Source: Balaenoptera acutorostrata (taxonomy: Eukaryota > Chordata > Mammalia > Artiodactyla > Balaenopteridae). Taken from it: a stretch of 64,000 bases of DNA. Shown one piece after another: positions 1-13,730 of this stretch. The stretch is from contig NC_080073.1 in the NCBI RefSeq assembly GCF_949987535.1, forward strand, positions 24,920,116-24,984,115, in the 5' to 3' direction. Made by a program: the position numbers and the translations under genes. Within the stretch, counting starts at the first letter, position 1, and each line of letters starts with the position of its first letter. The notes under the pieces were generated by a model, which worked only from the letters and a program-made list of their open reading frames with translations, was not told the DNA's origin and did no database searches.

Positions 1-59
1 TACAGGGCAGAAGTCCAAAGCAGCTCTGCCTTTGAAGGTGCTTATGTTCTTTAGTTAAT

Positions 60-300
60 TATTTCTGCCAACGTTTGTCCAGTGTACACTACGTGCTGGG
101 TGCTTTTCAAAGCACATTATGTGTACCAACTCACTTAATTACCCAGTAATCCTACGAGCTGGGTACAGTTTATCCCCATTTTACAGAAGAAGAGTATGAG
201 GTCCAGAAATGCCCGTTGTCTTTGCTAAGTTCATGGAGTGAGCCGGAGATAGAGCTGGGAATCAAACCCAGGCTGATGTGGCTCTAGGGTCTCTATAGAC
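60..300 (+). repeat. MIR SINE (old)
   Basis: The sequence follows the MIR consensus order: a 'tgctgggtgcttttcaaagc' region, 'ccattttacagaagaagag', then 'aatcaaacccaggctgatgtgg'. It is an ancient mammalian tRNA-derived SINE, diverged and without a clear target duplication. Confidence 0.8.
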
Positions 301-652
301 CCTCAGTCTTGGGAGACAAATTAAATTTAAACAATTTCAAGAGACGTGATGAATGTTCTGAGAAGGAAACTACAAGGGTGCCCCAGAAGCATCTAGCAAG
401 GGTGCTGCATCGAATTTCGCATCAGATTCGGTCCCCTGGAGGAAGTGGCCTTTGACCTGAAGCTCGTCAGAGGATCTCATTAGTTCAGTGTTTCAGCACC
501 AGCCACAAAGCCTGAATTCAGAGAGAGCAAATGCAATGAAGCAAGAAAAGGTCAGAACGCTGGTCCTAGAGATGGAGGAGCAGGGAACCATTTCTTGCTT
601 CCTGTAGAACCAATGCCATCCAGTAGGACTTTCTTCAGTGATGGAAATGTTC

Positions 653-800
653 AGTATTCTGAGCTGTCCAACATGGCAGCCACTGGCCACATGTGATTTT
701 TGTGACTGAGAAACTGGATTTTAAATTTAATAGTTTAAACTAATTTAGGCTTAAATAGTCATATGTGTCTGATGGCTGCCAAATTTTCCAGGGCAGTTCT
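653..800. repeat. Degraded hAT-type DNA transposon fragment
   Basis: It shares the motifs 'ctgtccaacatggcagccac', 'ggccacatgtg' and 'atggctgccaa' with two other copies in this window (49105-49345 and 62735-62935). These are palindromic motifs of a non-autonomous hAT-Charlie-like family; I am not sure of the family name. The right edge abuts the poly-T start of the next L1. Confidence 0.6.
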
Positions 801-3268
801 TTTTTTTTTTTTTTTAGCATCTTTATTGGAGTATAATTGTTTTACATTGTTGTGCTGGCTGCTGCTGTATAACAAAGTGAATCAACTCTACGTATACATG
901 TATCCCCATATCCCCTCCCTCTTGCGTCTCCCTCCCACCCTCCCTATCCCACCCCTCTAGGTGGTCACAAAGCACCGAGCTGATCTCCCTGTACTATGCG
1001 GTTGCTTTCCACTAGCTATCTGTTTTACATTTGGTAGTGTATATATGTCCATGCCACTCTCTCACTTTGTCCCAGCTTACCCTTCCCCCACCCCATGTCC
1101 TCAAGTCCATTCCCTACATCTGCGTCTTTATTCCTGTCCTGCCCCTAGGTTCTTCAGAACCTTTTTTATTTTTAGATTCCATATATGTGTTAGCATATAG
1201 TATTTGTTTTTCTCTTTCTGACTTACTTCACTCTGTATGACAGTCTCTAGGTCCATCCACCTCACTACAGATAACTCAATTTCATTTCTTTTTATGGCTG
1301 AGTAATATTCCACTGTATATATGTGCCACATCTTCTTTATCCATTCATCTGTCGATGGACACTTAGGTTGTTTCCATGTCCTGGCCATTGTAAATAGTGC
1401 TGCCATGAACATTGTGGTACATGACTCTTTTTGAATTACGGTTTTCTCAGGGTACATGCCCAGTAGTGGGATTGCTGGGTCATCTGGTAGTTCTATTTTT
1501 AGTTTTTTAAGGAACCTCCATACTGTTCTCCATAGTGGCTGTATCAATTTACATTCCCACAAACAGTGCAGGAGGGTTCCCTTTTCTCCACACCCTCCCT
1601 AGCATTTATTGTTTGTAGATTTTTTGATGATGGCCATTCTGACCAGTGTGAGGTGATACCTCACTGTAGTTTTGATTTGCATTTCTGTAATGATTAGTGA
1701 TGTTGAGCATCCTTTCATATGTTTGTCGGCAATCTGTATATCTTCTTTGGAGAAATGTCTATTTAGGTCTTCTGCCCATTTTTGGATTGGGTTGTTTGTT
1801 TCTTTAATATTGAGCTGAATGAGCTGTTTATATATTTTGGAGATTAATCCTTTGTCTGTTGATTCGTTTGCAAATATTTTCTCCCATTCTGAGGGTTGTC
1901 TTTTCGTCTTGTTTATAGTTTCCTGTGCTATGCAAAAGCTTTGAAGTTTCATTAGGTCCCATTTGTTTATTTTTGTTTTTATTTCCATTTCTCTAGGAGG
2001 TGGGTCAAAAAGGATATTGCTGTGATTTATGTCATAGAGTGTTCTGCCTATGTTTTCCTCTAAGAGTTTTATAGTGTCTGACCTTACATTTAGGTCTTTA
2101 ATCCATTTTGAGTTTATTTTTGTGTGTGCTGTTAGGAAGTGTTCTAATTTCATTCCTTTATATTGTAGCTGTCTAGTTTTCCCAGCACCACTTACTGAAG
2201 AGGATGTCTTTTCTCCATTTTATATTCTTGCCTCCTTTATCAAAGATAAGGTGACGATACGTGGGTGGGTTTATCTCTGTGTTTTCTATCCTGTTCCATT
2301 GATCTATGTTTCTGTTTTTGTGCCAGTACCATATTGTCTTGATTACTGTAGCTTTGTAGTATAGTCTGAAGTCAGGGAGCCTGATTCCTCCAGCTTCGTT
2401 TTTCTTTCTCAGGATTGCTTTGGCTATTCGGAGTCTTTTGTGTTTCCATACAAAGTGTGAAATTTTTTGTTCTAGTTCTGTGAAAAATGCCATTGGTAGT
2501 TTGATAAGGATTGCATTGAATCTGTAGATTGCTTTGGGTAGTAAAGTCATTTTCACAATGTTGATTCGTCCAGTCCAAGAACATGGTATATCTCTCCATC
2601 TGTTTGTATCATCTTTAATTTCTTTCATCAGTATCTTATAGTTTTCTGCATACAGGTCTTTTGTCTCCTTAGGTACGTTTATTCCTAGGTATTTCATTCT
2701 TTTTGTTGCAGTGGTAAATGGGAGTGTTTCCTTAATTTCTCTTTCAGATTTTTCATCATTAGTGTATAAGAATGCAAGAGATTTCTGTGCATTAATTTTG
2801 TATCCTGCTACTTTAGCAGATTCATTGATTAGCTCTAGTAGTTTTCTGGTAGCATCTTTAGGATTCCTTATGTATAGTATTATGTCATCTGCAAACAGTG
2901 ACAGTTTTACTTCTTCTCTTCCAATTTGGATTCCTTTTATTTCTTTTTCGTCTCTGATTACTGTGACTAAAACTTCCAAAACTATGTTGAATAATAGTGG
3001 TGAGAGTGGCCAGTCTTGTCTTGTTCCTGATCGTAGTAGAAATGGTTTCAGTTTTTCACCATTGAGAATGATGTTGGCTGTGGGTTTGTCATATATGGCT
3101 TTTATTATGTTGAGGTAAGTTCCCTCTCTGCCCACTTTCTGGAGAGTTTTTATCATAAATGGGTGTTGAATTTTGTCAAAAGCTTTTTCTGCATCAATTG
3201 AGATGATCATATGATTTTTATCCTTCAGTTTGTTAATATGGTGTATCATATTGATTGATCTGCGTATA
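801..3268 (-). mobile_element. L1 retrotransposon, 5'-truncated (ORF2 3' part and 3'UTR)
   Basis: The element reads on the minus strand from about 3268 to its poly(A) end, seen as poly-T at 801-816. Translation shows the ORF2 reverse-transcriptase core, with the [10 protein letters not shown] motif near 3180-3210 and FADD near 2880-2900, followed by the C-terminal region with CWWECKL-like residues near 1550. The reading frame is broken between the pieces 2173-3291, 1599-2153 and 1128-1562, so it is not functional. ORF1, the endonuclease part and the 5'UTR are missing. Similarity to L1 stops close to 3268. I could not find a convincing target-site duplication. It lies antisense to MAGI1 in an intron. 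Confidence 0.92.
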
Positions 3269-3654
3269 TGGAAGAATGAAAGCTCCTGCAAGGACGGGTG
3301 AGGACCTACTCAAGAAGATCCTTCCCTCCTCACTCATCTGACTTCAGAGAGCTAAGCGCATCTTTTAAGAGTTAAGCTCCTTTAGGAAAGCGTAATCTTG
3401 AATCCTGCCAAAGAGGATGTTACTACAGAGGAGAGGCGATCTTCTTTATGTACGTTCCATGACATACGATAGGGCAGACAAGTAGAGTGAACCAATAAAA
3501 CCTCAAGATCTGATAACCTTCCAAATATTCTTTCAGGTCCAATATTTGTTTGGGGTTTAGAATTGCCGGGTTGTAAAATTTTAAAGCTGGAAAGGCAGTA
3601 GACCTCGTCTCTTCAGAAGACAGAAGTGAGATCCAGAGAGAGAATGGTCTAAGA

Positions 3655-3873
3655 TGGGGTCCCCAACCCCCTGGCTGCAGACCGGTATGGGTCCACGGCC
3701 TGTTAGGAACTGGGCTGCACAGCAGGAGGTGAGTGGTGGGCAAGCAAGTGAAGCTTCATCTGCCACTCCCCATTGCTCGCATTACTGCATGAACCATTCC
3801 CCCCACCCCCATCTGTGGAAAAATTTTCTTCCACGAAACCGGTCCCTGCTGCCAAAAAGGTTGGGGACTGCTG
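3655..3873. mobile_element. MER1-like non-autonomous hAT-Charlie transposon
   Basis: Inverted ends 'ggtccccaacc' (3659-3669) and 'ggttggggact' (3859-3869) frame a body with 'ggcctgttaggaactgggc' and 'ttccacgaaaccggtccctg', typical of the MER1/Charlie3 group. An exact 8-bp duplication, gtctaaga, lies at 3647-3654 and 3874-3881. An 8-bp duplication is diagnostic for hAT insertion. There is no transposase frame. The precise family name is from memory. Confidence 0.85.
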
Positions 3874-4014
3874 GTCTAAGACACCAAAGAGAAATGGGGA
3901 CAAAACCCGGCCAAATGCCCCTCTCTCAGGTCATGTCCCAGGCAGGACTGGGATGCCAGTCTTTCCTGAGTCTGCTGCCTGGAAATGGATACTTTTCTTG
4001 TAGAGTCTCTTACT

Positions 4015-4150
4015 AGTTTGTACATTCATTCATTTATTCATTAAAGATAAAATGCTGAACAAAACCAGACATGAGCATTGCCCTTATGGGTCTTATAGTC
4101 TAGTTCATGAGACACATTATTCAAACAATCTCAGAAATAAATATACATTT
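4015..4150 (+). repeat. L2 LINE 3' fragment
   Basis: It contains 'cattcatttattcattaa' followed by a 'gctgaacaaaaccagacatg' and 'cttatagtctag' pattern, as in the 3' end of the ancient L2 LINE. It is short and diverged. Confidence 0.55.
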
Positions 4151-5699
4151 GTATGTATGTTACAAGTATCAGGATATTTAAAGGAGACCATATGATGGGG
4201 AGATTTGATGTCTTTGGGGTTGGGAAATGCTTCCCATGGAGAAGCATTATAGTATTGAGATGAGCTCTGGTGGTTGAGCTGGAGTTAGGTTGCTAGATTT
4301 AGCAAATAAAAATACAGAATACCAGTCTTGCATTTTATCTGGCAGCCCTACATGGAGTGAGCTTTAGACTACGTTGGTAGTGGTGGTGATAAGTTGACTG
4401 AATCTTGAGATATATGTGTGATTGTGGGGGAGGGGTATGCTCTTTTATTAGTATAGGTATCTTAGAAAATACTGTAATTTTTAGAGGAGTTACACATTAT
4501 TTTATCAACAGTATGAGATGTTTATGTGGACTTGGTTATCATAAGAAGGAAGTAGAAGATTCAGGTGATGATATTCCTCCTAGGATGACTCCTAGTTTCT
4601 GTCTTAGGAAACTGGGTAGATGCTGGCACCGTTTGCTGAGATAAGAAGCACTGGAAAAGGCCAGGTTTGGTGTGTGTGGTGGGGGGAGTGGGGTCAGGGG
4701 CTTCATGATGAAATTTTCCATCCCCTTCAGTTATAATGCCTGGTATATGACGCGTACCCTCGAACAGAGTAGAGGCCCTTCCTCACTGTGTAAGGAACCT
4801 AACTATTGCCCCTCACATGGTATAAAAGTTGTGAGTGGAGCTCATAATTGGTCTTGGCTCTGCAATTTGAACCAACTTCTCATTCTGTCACTGGATGCAA
4901 TCAACATCAAGGCAAGTCAAAGAAGACAAGACTAAATGTGTCTTTCCTCCTTGGCCCAACTTCCTAATTGTGACACTGAGCTAACGTATTTGATAAAGCT
5001 CTTGAAATAAATCAGCAGCACCATCTCCTTTTTGCCTTGCTTTCCTTTTATTTTTTCCTGTTGACATTTGTGCTCAGTAAGACAGGTTGCTGCCTCAGCC
5101 AGCCCTTGGGGCTTCTCCGGGAGAGAGTTTACAAGGGCTGAACTATTCAGTGGGGTGGTTCCAAACATGCCTGTTTTACAAATGCCTCTGGGTAGAAGAG
5201 GCTGATTATACACTTTGAGCTTGCAAAGCTTGCCCCTCAGCATGGAAGTGCGGTGCCAGTGTGACATTTCCAATTGGAGTTATGGGTTGCATATCTCTGC
5301 ATGTTAATTACGAAGGGGGGGGGTGTCAGCCTTCAATAATGGTACTGTTCTGCTTCCTAGAAGGTCTACAAAAAGGCAGCTGCCAAGGGTCTACTTTGAG
5401 GGGACACGGAGATAAAGCAGGGGTGAAGAGAGTTCTTGCTTGTCATTGAGGAAGACGAGACCATCTGGAGTCCTGTTCTTTGGCAGGCCTCAGCAGCCGT
5501 CTGTTGGGATAAGCTCTGTTGGCAAACTCCACCATGCAGTGTTCTCTGTTGATAACGAAAGAACCAAAGAAAATCTGTGTGACAATTGTCCGTTCCTCTG
5601 CCTGTGAAGACGAGGAGGCTGAGGCCAGGGATGTTTCCCTTAATTTTCTGCTCAGAGATCCCCAGCAATTCCTGGAGTCGAGAGCATAGATGATCGGGA

Positions 5700-5870
5700 C
5701 AGATCCATGTTTAAATGCCAGTCATCACTTATGCATTGTGTGAATCTCAATTTCTTCATCTGAAAATGGGAATATTGATGGTTTGTTTTTTTTTTTTTTG
5801 TAGGATTGTTAAAGGTTAGAATTAGTGAATGTGTGGCTAGTCACCTGGTAGGTGCACAATAAAGGTAACT
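5700..5870 (-). repeat. MIR SINE (old), minus orientation
   Basis: The pattern 'tgtgaatctcaatttcttca' then 'tgaaaatgggaatat' and 'gcacaataaaggtaac' is a reversed MIR. A poly-T run interrupts it near 5787. Confidence 0.6.
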
Positions 5871-5892
5871 TTTTGTTAATGTTGTTCTTTAT

Positions 5893-6248
5893 TTTTTTAT
5901 AAATTTATTTGTTTATTATTTATTTATGGCTGAGTTGGCTTTTTGTTGCTGCACGCGGGCTTTCTCTAGTTGCGGCAAGTGGGGGCTACTCTTCGTTGTG
6001 ATGCACGGGCTTCTCATTGCGGTGGCTTCTCTTGTTGCGGAGCATGGGCTCTAGGCACTCGGGCTTTAGTAGTTGCAGCGTGTGGGCTTCAGTAGTTGTG
6101 GCTCATGGGCTCTAGAGCACAGGCTCAGTAGTTGTGCTACACAGGCTTAGTTGCTCCGTGGCATGTGGGATCTTCCCGGACCAGGGCTCGAACCCGTGTC
6201 GCCTGCATTGGCAGGCGGATTCTTAACGCTGCACCACCAGGCAAGCCC
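5893..6248 (-). mobile_element. CHR-type tRNA-derived SINE
   Basis: The minus-strand copy reads from the tRNA-like head (its complement ends in 'ccaggcaagccc' at 6237-6248), with box B as 'ggctcgaacccgtgtc', down to an A/T-rich tail near 5893. Flanking 'taatgttgttcttta' (5878-5892) and 'taatgttcttta' (6249-6260) look like a target duplication with a 3-base difference. Confidence 0.88.
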
Positions 6249-6344
6249 TAATGTTCTTTAAATACATACTTTGATAACAATGCCATCTTTTACATTGTAG
6301 AGCTGTTATCTGCTCACAGCATCAGGTGCAATTTGAGACACTGG

Positions 6345-6510
6345 GGTTTATTACATGCTAATATTGTGCCAGCACAATGCTGAGTGCTTTATACACGTGG
6401 TCTGTTGACATCTATCTCTGTTAGGTGGATACTAGTCTTTATACCATGAGAACTGAGGCTGGAAAGAGAGAGGTCCTTTACCTTAGGGTGACAAAGCTAT
6501 TAACTTATTT
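6345..6510 (+). repeat. MIR SINE fragment
   Basis: The order 'tgccagcacaatgctgagtg', 'ctttatacacgtgg', 'gagaactgaggctgg' matches a diverged MIR. Confidence 0.6.
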
Positions 6511-7589
6511 TGCCCTTTTTTGGTCTTAAATTCAAAGGTAAATGGCACTGGCAAGAACAAACCTCTAATTATAGGACATGGGCTTACTGTCCTTCTGTGC
6601 ATGCACATCATAGATTTGTAGGGTGGAGCAGGTCGGAAAAGGAGGAGTAAAAAGAAAGTGATGTGAGCCTGGCCACCTCAGGACGTGTGTGTTGGCTAAC
6701 ACGGGGACTATCGGATGGTCAGGTTCGTGTCTCTTAGAAATGATGCAGGGAGTCTCTTGTGCATACTCTCTGTAAGGTTTGTGTTTCTCCCATGGCTAGG
6801 CTTGGTCTGATGGTGACCAGAGTGGAAATGATTGATAAGGTGGAGAGTTTCCTGGAAGGGCGGGGTTTTGAATTTAAGTGCCTGGGCGTCCAGGTAAGTG
6901 GAGTGAGAGAGTATATAGGGCTGGTAGAGGCAGTGCTGGTGGTAACTGTGGCAGATGGGGGAGTGCATGAGCTATCTTGCCCTTGGTTGCATGGAAAGAC
7001 AACGTGGGATCATGGCATGACCCCATCAGCCAAAAGTGCAGGGTCCAAAACCAGATTCACCCAAAATCAATTCACTGAAAGACCAGTCTGTGAATTATAG
7101 AGGATTTTTGAAGTTTAAGGTTTTCTTCTATCCCTCCTGTGTGCATGCCCCTTTATCTGCCCAGACCTTTGCATTGCAACAGCCTTAGGGCACTCTTCTA
7201 GATTGGGGCCCAGATGTTTGTCTGGCAAGGGCTGGGCAGACCAAGGGTAGGAGCCAAAACCTTTGTGCAGAAATCCTTAATTCAGTGAGTGTGTTCCTGG
7301 TGAATTTGGTCACACACTTGTCACCAACATTGCCTATAAAAGACAAATCCAAAGAACCAGACCTTACAGTTTGTCAAGCAGCACCTCCCAGTATATCCAG
7401 ATTTTAATCAGAAATATTCAGTTTTTAAATGTTGGTCACTGATTCAGATGATTTTTAAAAATATATCTGCAAAGGAAAGTTGAACCCTCTGCCCTTAGAT
7501 AACCACGAGATAGAAGCTTTTCTGTAAAGGTTGTAGGCAATACGGGAAATTAGAAATGCTGGAGAAGTTTGAATAATTACACCGTCTCA

Positions 7590-7880
7590 TACTTATAATA
7601 CCTTATAGTTTACAGGATACCTTCAAGAATGTTACATCATTTGATTTTCATGATAATCCTGTGATGTTGTTAGAGCTCATGCTACCATTTCCATTTCACA
7701 GAGAAAGTGAGACTGAGAGTAAATAACTTGCCCAAGGTTATTTGGTCATTGGCATTGCTTGTTCCTTTACATCAGTAAAGGAATGGTACTCAGCTACCAT
7801 GTGGCAAGCACTTCAGACACATTGTCTCATTAATCTTTCCAACAAGGTGTAAGGAACCTCATTTTAAAGATTAGAAACAT
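7590..7880 (+). repeat. Two adjacent MIR fragments
   Basis: About 7590-7760 shows 'cttgcccaaggttatttggt' preceded by 'ccatttcacagagaaag'. About 7780-7880 repeats the MIR front part with 'gtggcaagcacttcagacac'. Both are in plus orientation and diverged. Confidence 0.6.
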
Positions 7881-7884
7881 ACAC

Positions 7885-8135
7885 TATTAACATTAAGTAG
7901 CATTTATCAAGCCTCCCTGTAGTGAAGCCTTTTATGTGTGCTAAAGGTATGAAATGGACTGTCTCATTGTATTCTCATAATAGGCACTCTAGGTAGAAAC
8001 TCGGTATTCTTAAAATTCCCAATTTTACAGAAGAGGATGAAGATTTTTTTAAAAAATGGTTAAATGACTTGGCCAGGGTTATATAACCAATTAGCAGTTA
8101 AGTTGGCATTTGAATCCCAGGCTGTGCTCTTCCAA
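7885..8135 (+). repeat. MIR SINE (old)
   Basis: A nearly complete MIR order: 'agcatttatcaagcc', 'ctcattgtattctcataata', 'ccaattttacagaagagga', 'tttgaatcccaggctgtgct'. Confidence 0.7.
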
Positions 8136-9573
8136 GATCTTTGTCACTGCCATGTGCCGAGCACTGCCAATGCCTATACATTAGATTAACCCAAATGAAA
8201 TTGCTGATATTCGGCAGTTTGTCTTTTACAACAGCAATTATGTACGGTTCAACCTAATAATATGTACTTTATCTGTCTCCAATTGATCTTAAAGCTAATT
8301 TCCAGAAACAGGAAACAATGATGAATAAGTGGGTTGTTTGGGGGAGTTTGTAATTGCATTGAGAAATCTGCTAATCATTTATTAACTTCAGAAAGACCCT
8401 GAACTTGACAACTGAGGAAAATCCACACGTATTTGTCAAATTTAACTAGAACTTTTCTTTTTCACACATTTATTTCTGTCATAAACTGAGGATGCCTAAG
8501 TTTTAATTGATTTTTAAATGACAGTAGTTTCATGAACATTGCCTTGGCTTAATGGGACTGAAAATGAGTGATAATGATTGCAAAATTATAACTATAAAAT
8601 TATGAATAAAGGGTCCTATCTTTTAGTCACATCTTTCAGTGTAAGATTCTTATTTGCAGACATTGGTCTTACTTTAACCTCCAACTCAAAAATGTACATG
8701 ATGTTTTGGTATAATAGTGATCATAAGGAATTAGAATTGATTCGTTAGAGGTTTGTCTCTATCTTTTGTCCACGATGAAGATTACTGTGTAAATAGTTAG
8801 CTGTTTTACTTACCTAAACCTCACTAACGGTCTTCAGTTCATGAAAATAGTCAACGCTGCAGCTGTGTTCCAACTTCATCAAAGGTACGGTTCATCCTTT
8901 GGTTGTAACCTCTTTAGAAATGCGGGTTGAGTCTTGGTTCATACATGTGTTCATTCTTCCCTGTGCTTGTGTTACTCCCTAAAAACACACATGGATGCCT
9001 TTTCTTCAAGCTGGTTCTGTTCAATCCCTATACCTTTAAGTTGGAAACCTGAAAGAAGTTTTTTGAAGAGGTTGAAATATTACCTTCTGTGAAAGAACTG
9101 TAATGATTGAATTGAATACAAGCCACCAGAATGCACTTATCAGGTTTCTATTTGGTTTCCTTCAAATTCAAACATGGTGCCCGGTAGTCTACTACTGCTC
9201 TTTTTAATATGCATTTTCAGGGTTCCCCTGCTGAAACACGCTGTTTACACCACTCTCAAAGAAAGTGGGTGCATATACTCATAAATTTGATGATTTATAA
9301 AATATTTTAGAGAAATAGTGTTAAGAAAGAAATTTTTAATTATAAAGATAAATTTAATGGATATAAATTCTTTATCACCTATGTGTCTCATGCTAAGCAG
9401 CATACTACTATCTCCCTTTCTTTTTGTGCTTGTATAATAAAATGTGTATTTTATATAATTATGTGCTGAGGTTAGACAATGCGGTAAGATTCTTGGGAAG
9501 AAACTGTGTACAGGATTTGTTATTATTTACAAATTCTACTTTACTAAGCATAGAATTACAAACGTTACTTAGG

Positions 9574-9788
9574 CTTTTTTTTTTTTTTTTTTTTTTTTGG
9601 CTGCGCTGGGTCTTTGTTGCGACGTGTGGGCTCTTCTCGTTGGTGGTGCACGGGCTTCTCTCTAGTTGCGGCACGCAGGCTTAGTTGCCCCGAGTCATGT
9701 GGGCTCTTAGTTCCCTGACCAGGGATAGAACCCGCATCCCCTGCTTTGGAAGGCGGATTCTTAACCACTGGACCACCAGGGAAGTCCC
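9574..9788 (-). mobile_element. CHR-type SINE, short form
   Basis: A poly-T run (9577-9598) is the tail of a minus-strand SINE of about 215 bp. Its head complement, 'ccaccagggaagtccc', ends at 9788. Internal promoter-like sequence ('gaccagggatagaacccgc') is preserved. Possible short target duplication of the type 'acttag/acttaca'. Confidence 0.88.
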
Positions 9789-10946
9789 TACTTACAATTT
9801 TTTGAAGGGTTCAATATGATCTATCTTCCTGGCCTTACTCCTTTGATGTGAGAGGGTGAATGGATCAATGGCATTCTGATGTTGATATTTTTTTATCATG
9901 TTGTCACTGAATATTATTGATTATAAGCTGTAATTTTCAAACTTCGGCCATTCATGACTCACCTTCATGATTTTGTCTATATCTTAACATAGTATCTTTT
10001 ATTTACTTGAAGTTTTCTTTAAAAGAACTCAATTTTTACCTTAGGTGTTCAAAAGGAAGCTCATCGCTACCATTGCTATTATTTACTCAATTAATTTCTT
10101 ATTCAACATAGCTGCTTTTTTAAACTTCAGGTTTAACTGCAAGTTTAAAAAAGTCAGTTTTATAAAGTATTGTTTTATCACTTAAGTTTTAGAAGTAAAT
10201 GTTATATTTTACTACCATCACTTACTAGTTAGATTTTTCTACTGCACATTAAAAATATACACATATTAAAATAAAAATTAAAACGTAAAAACCCATCCAG
10301 GTACCACTCAGAGTCACTTAGCACACACGACAGTCAGAGCTGAGGCAAACTCTGGGAGAAGTGGCTAAAAGTGAAAATGGGCACTTACTAAACGAGTGAC
10401 CCATGATGAGGGGTGCCACTGTGCCACTGTCGACACAAGAGTTTCCTGTTAAAACTGGGTGAGGGTTTGTTCCAACCACACATGACCTTGAGAGTCAGGC
10501 CTGCCATTCAGTTAAAGAGGCGCCACGTGGTGTTCACTTTCTTTTTAAGAAAATATTGCCCTGGTTCCCTCTTGAGGAGTCCCCTTATTAATGGAGGGTG
10601 ACCTCAACTTTGTTGGCCTGTAAGGGTGCCGGCAGTAATGGATTTGTTATTTTGTGAGCCACTCTCTCTAAATTGGATTCCGCATTATGCTGGTGCATAT
10701 ATGTAAAAAGGTGACCGATTGAAATTCAAATGTAATGAGGATGAAGCTCTGCCATTCAGCACAGACGCCTTTGTTTTTAGCCCTAGTAGGTTCTTTGCCC
10801 CATCACAATGCAGCTTGCCTCCTGGCTTCCGAAATCACCATGTCTAACTGGGTAGGACCGACAGGTTTTCTAACCCATTCCAGAAATGAAATGCAGTTTG
10901 TTCTGGTTTTCTAGTTAAAAAAAAAAATTTTTTTTTAATGGGCTAA

Positions 10947-11357
<411 letters not shown>

Positions 11358-12394
11358 TGACCACACGGTGCTTGGGGAAGAAGAGATGGTCTTTTCCCTG
11401 GTCTGTTTTTCATGCTTCTTGGCAAGAGTATTTTAACTTCACCCAGCTATCTTAAAGGGGCAGGAGGGCAGTGTTTGTAGAAGGAGATCAAGAATAATCA
11501 GCATCCTTTCTTTCTCTTCAAAATGATATCTATAAGAATCTGTTTTGTTCACTTATTACTTAGTCTTGATGCTGCCCCATAATTATGGCTGATTGCTTGT
11601 AAAGACAAGTAGGAGAATTTGTTTAATAGTTTAATATCACTTGATGCTGTAGGAAGGCTAGCAGCCTCCTTTTTTCTCATACCTTTGCAAGTAGAGATAC
11701 AGTGGAAATAAATCATGTGTTAACTTATGCAAATTGTACTATATTCCCTAAGAGGGAAAAGATGAAAAAGTAATAAATACTATAAGATTATATACTGCAT
11801 ATGTATTTTATATTATATAGCATATATTACTCATTGCATTATATTTTTATATATGCATTCAGGGCTATCTACGCCCAAGCTTAGGTAGGCTGTATTTTAT
11901 GAGGGGATCTTCAAGGACAAGTCCTCTGGATAAGGATGTACAGGTTAGGAATTGCACGTTCCCTGGAGGCACCGTTCACAGAGGCTGTGATATATGTTCC
12001 TTGGGTTAGTGCAGTGACCCAGAACTGTTCAGTAATATTTTTGACTCTTTGGGGGTTTGACCTTATATAGTAACGCAAAACATCGCAGCTGAGTAAGACA
12101 TGAGTTACTCCAGTCGATAATGTTGTGACTTTGAAGACCGCTTGTTTTTTCTGTTTTTCCTATACTTATTTTCTTTGATATTTTAGAGTTACAGCTCTGT
12201 ATTTTCCTCCTTGTGCTACCAAGTCTACTAGAATATTTAGAAAAAAGTTTGTGTTAGTTGATTGCTTTCTCCTGCCTGTGTGGGCCTTTCTGAAGCCTAA
12301 AATTTTTCAAGGCAACAATTAAAAAAAAATTTGATGGCTTATCATCGTAACAGTAGCCCAACCCTTCCACAAGAAGCACTAGGGAAAGGAGGAG

Positions 12395-12540
12395 TCCTGG
12401 CTTGCTGTCCTAGCTTTGTTCATGGTAGCTGTCTTATTATGAACATAGTCTCTAACTGCTCTCATCTGTAAAATGACTGGTTAGGATTAAATCACATCTA
12501 GGTTCCCCCTTCCAGCTCTAAGAATTAGAGTCCATGAGAA
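12395..12540 (-). repeat. MIR fragment, minus orientation
   Basis: A weak match: 'ctgctctcatctgtaaaatg' followed by 'gattaaatcacatctaggtt'. Short and old. Confidence 0.45.
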
Positions 12541-13730
12541 TTTCCATTTTCTCAATTAGAATGGATTAGGCCAAGTGGCTGACCTACAGTTGCAATATCT
12601 GGAATAAATTTACCCATTGCTACATATTTGTTTATTGAAATCAGTTAATTTCATCCACTTCAAAATATTTTATCCATTTATAGTAGTCCTCACCGAAATG
12701 AAAGCAGATTATGAAAAAAAAGTCAATACTTCCTTGAAAAAAAAATAGCCATTATTTTAATGTCTTAATCTTCCAACAAATAAGGATAGCAAATTATGAT
12801 ATAACCCAAAAATATAGATGTGGGCACAGAAATAGAAAGACCTTGGGGGTAACATGCATCGAAACAGTTCTGCCAAGCTGACTGGATGGTCCCCAAGAAG
12901 CTTGGGTGCCTTTATTTGTCCTCCATTAACTAAGTAGATTTCTCGGTACAAAGCAAGAACAGAGTAGGGATAGTTGAGTGTAGGTCTTGATGCTTTTCCA
13001 ATTTCTAACCACTGTAAATCTCTGTCTGTAGAAGCCAGGCCTCAGAAAATCTGACCTCATAACATCCCTACTTGAATTCCTGGTGTTGGAAAACAAAAAA
13101 CAAAAAAACACCTGGGCCCGGGTCATCATTGCTAAAGGCAGTCTGATCATTAGTTTCTGCACAAAAAAAGAAAGCCAAGTGGCGCCTGATGGGATGCATA
13201 GAGAGAGACTTGATTTTGAGATACACAAGTGATGGGGCATCTTCAATACGGAAGGGATATTTTGAATAAATGCCTCCTCACTTGCCAAACTACAAGTATG
13301 ACAGCTGACAACATGTCATACCCTGACTCATATGAATTCTTTCAAAGAATTGAGACTACCCCGTCTGTGGTATGTGTATCAAGCTAGCTGTGTCAAAGCA
13401 TCTTGCGCTCCGAACCTCTTTAAGTAGCAATCCACCAGCTGCTTCGAGCACAGAGTGGCAGTACCATAATGAAGTCTTGGCTCCTGGTTGAGCCAATTGT
13501 GATAGAGGCATGAGTGTCAGATTCAAATGTACAAACACTATGGAGCTAGTTAAAATGATATTTAGCAGGATATTTTTAATAACAGGCTCTTGGTACAATC
13601 TCAGCTGACTCCTGCTTGGGTCTTTTGAAGGGGGCACAAAATGTGTAAATAACATGCCTAAATAACATTAGCACTATCTACTGGTAAAAGAGCAGCGAGT
13701 TTAAGGCCAGGAGCGTCCTGGGGAGGTCGC

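Noticed and set aside
1128..3291. Long minus-strand open frames with reverse-transcriptase motifs
   Set aside because: They are the broken ORF2 of a 5'-truncated L1, not a host gene.
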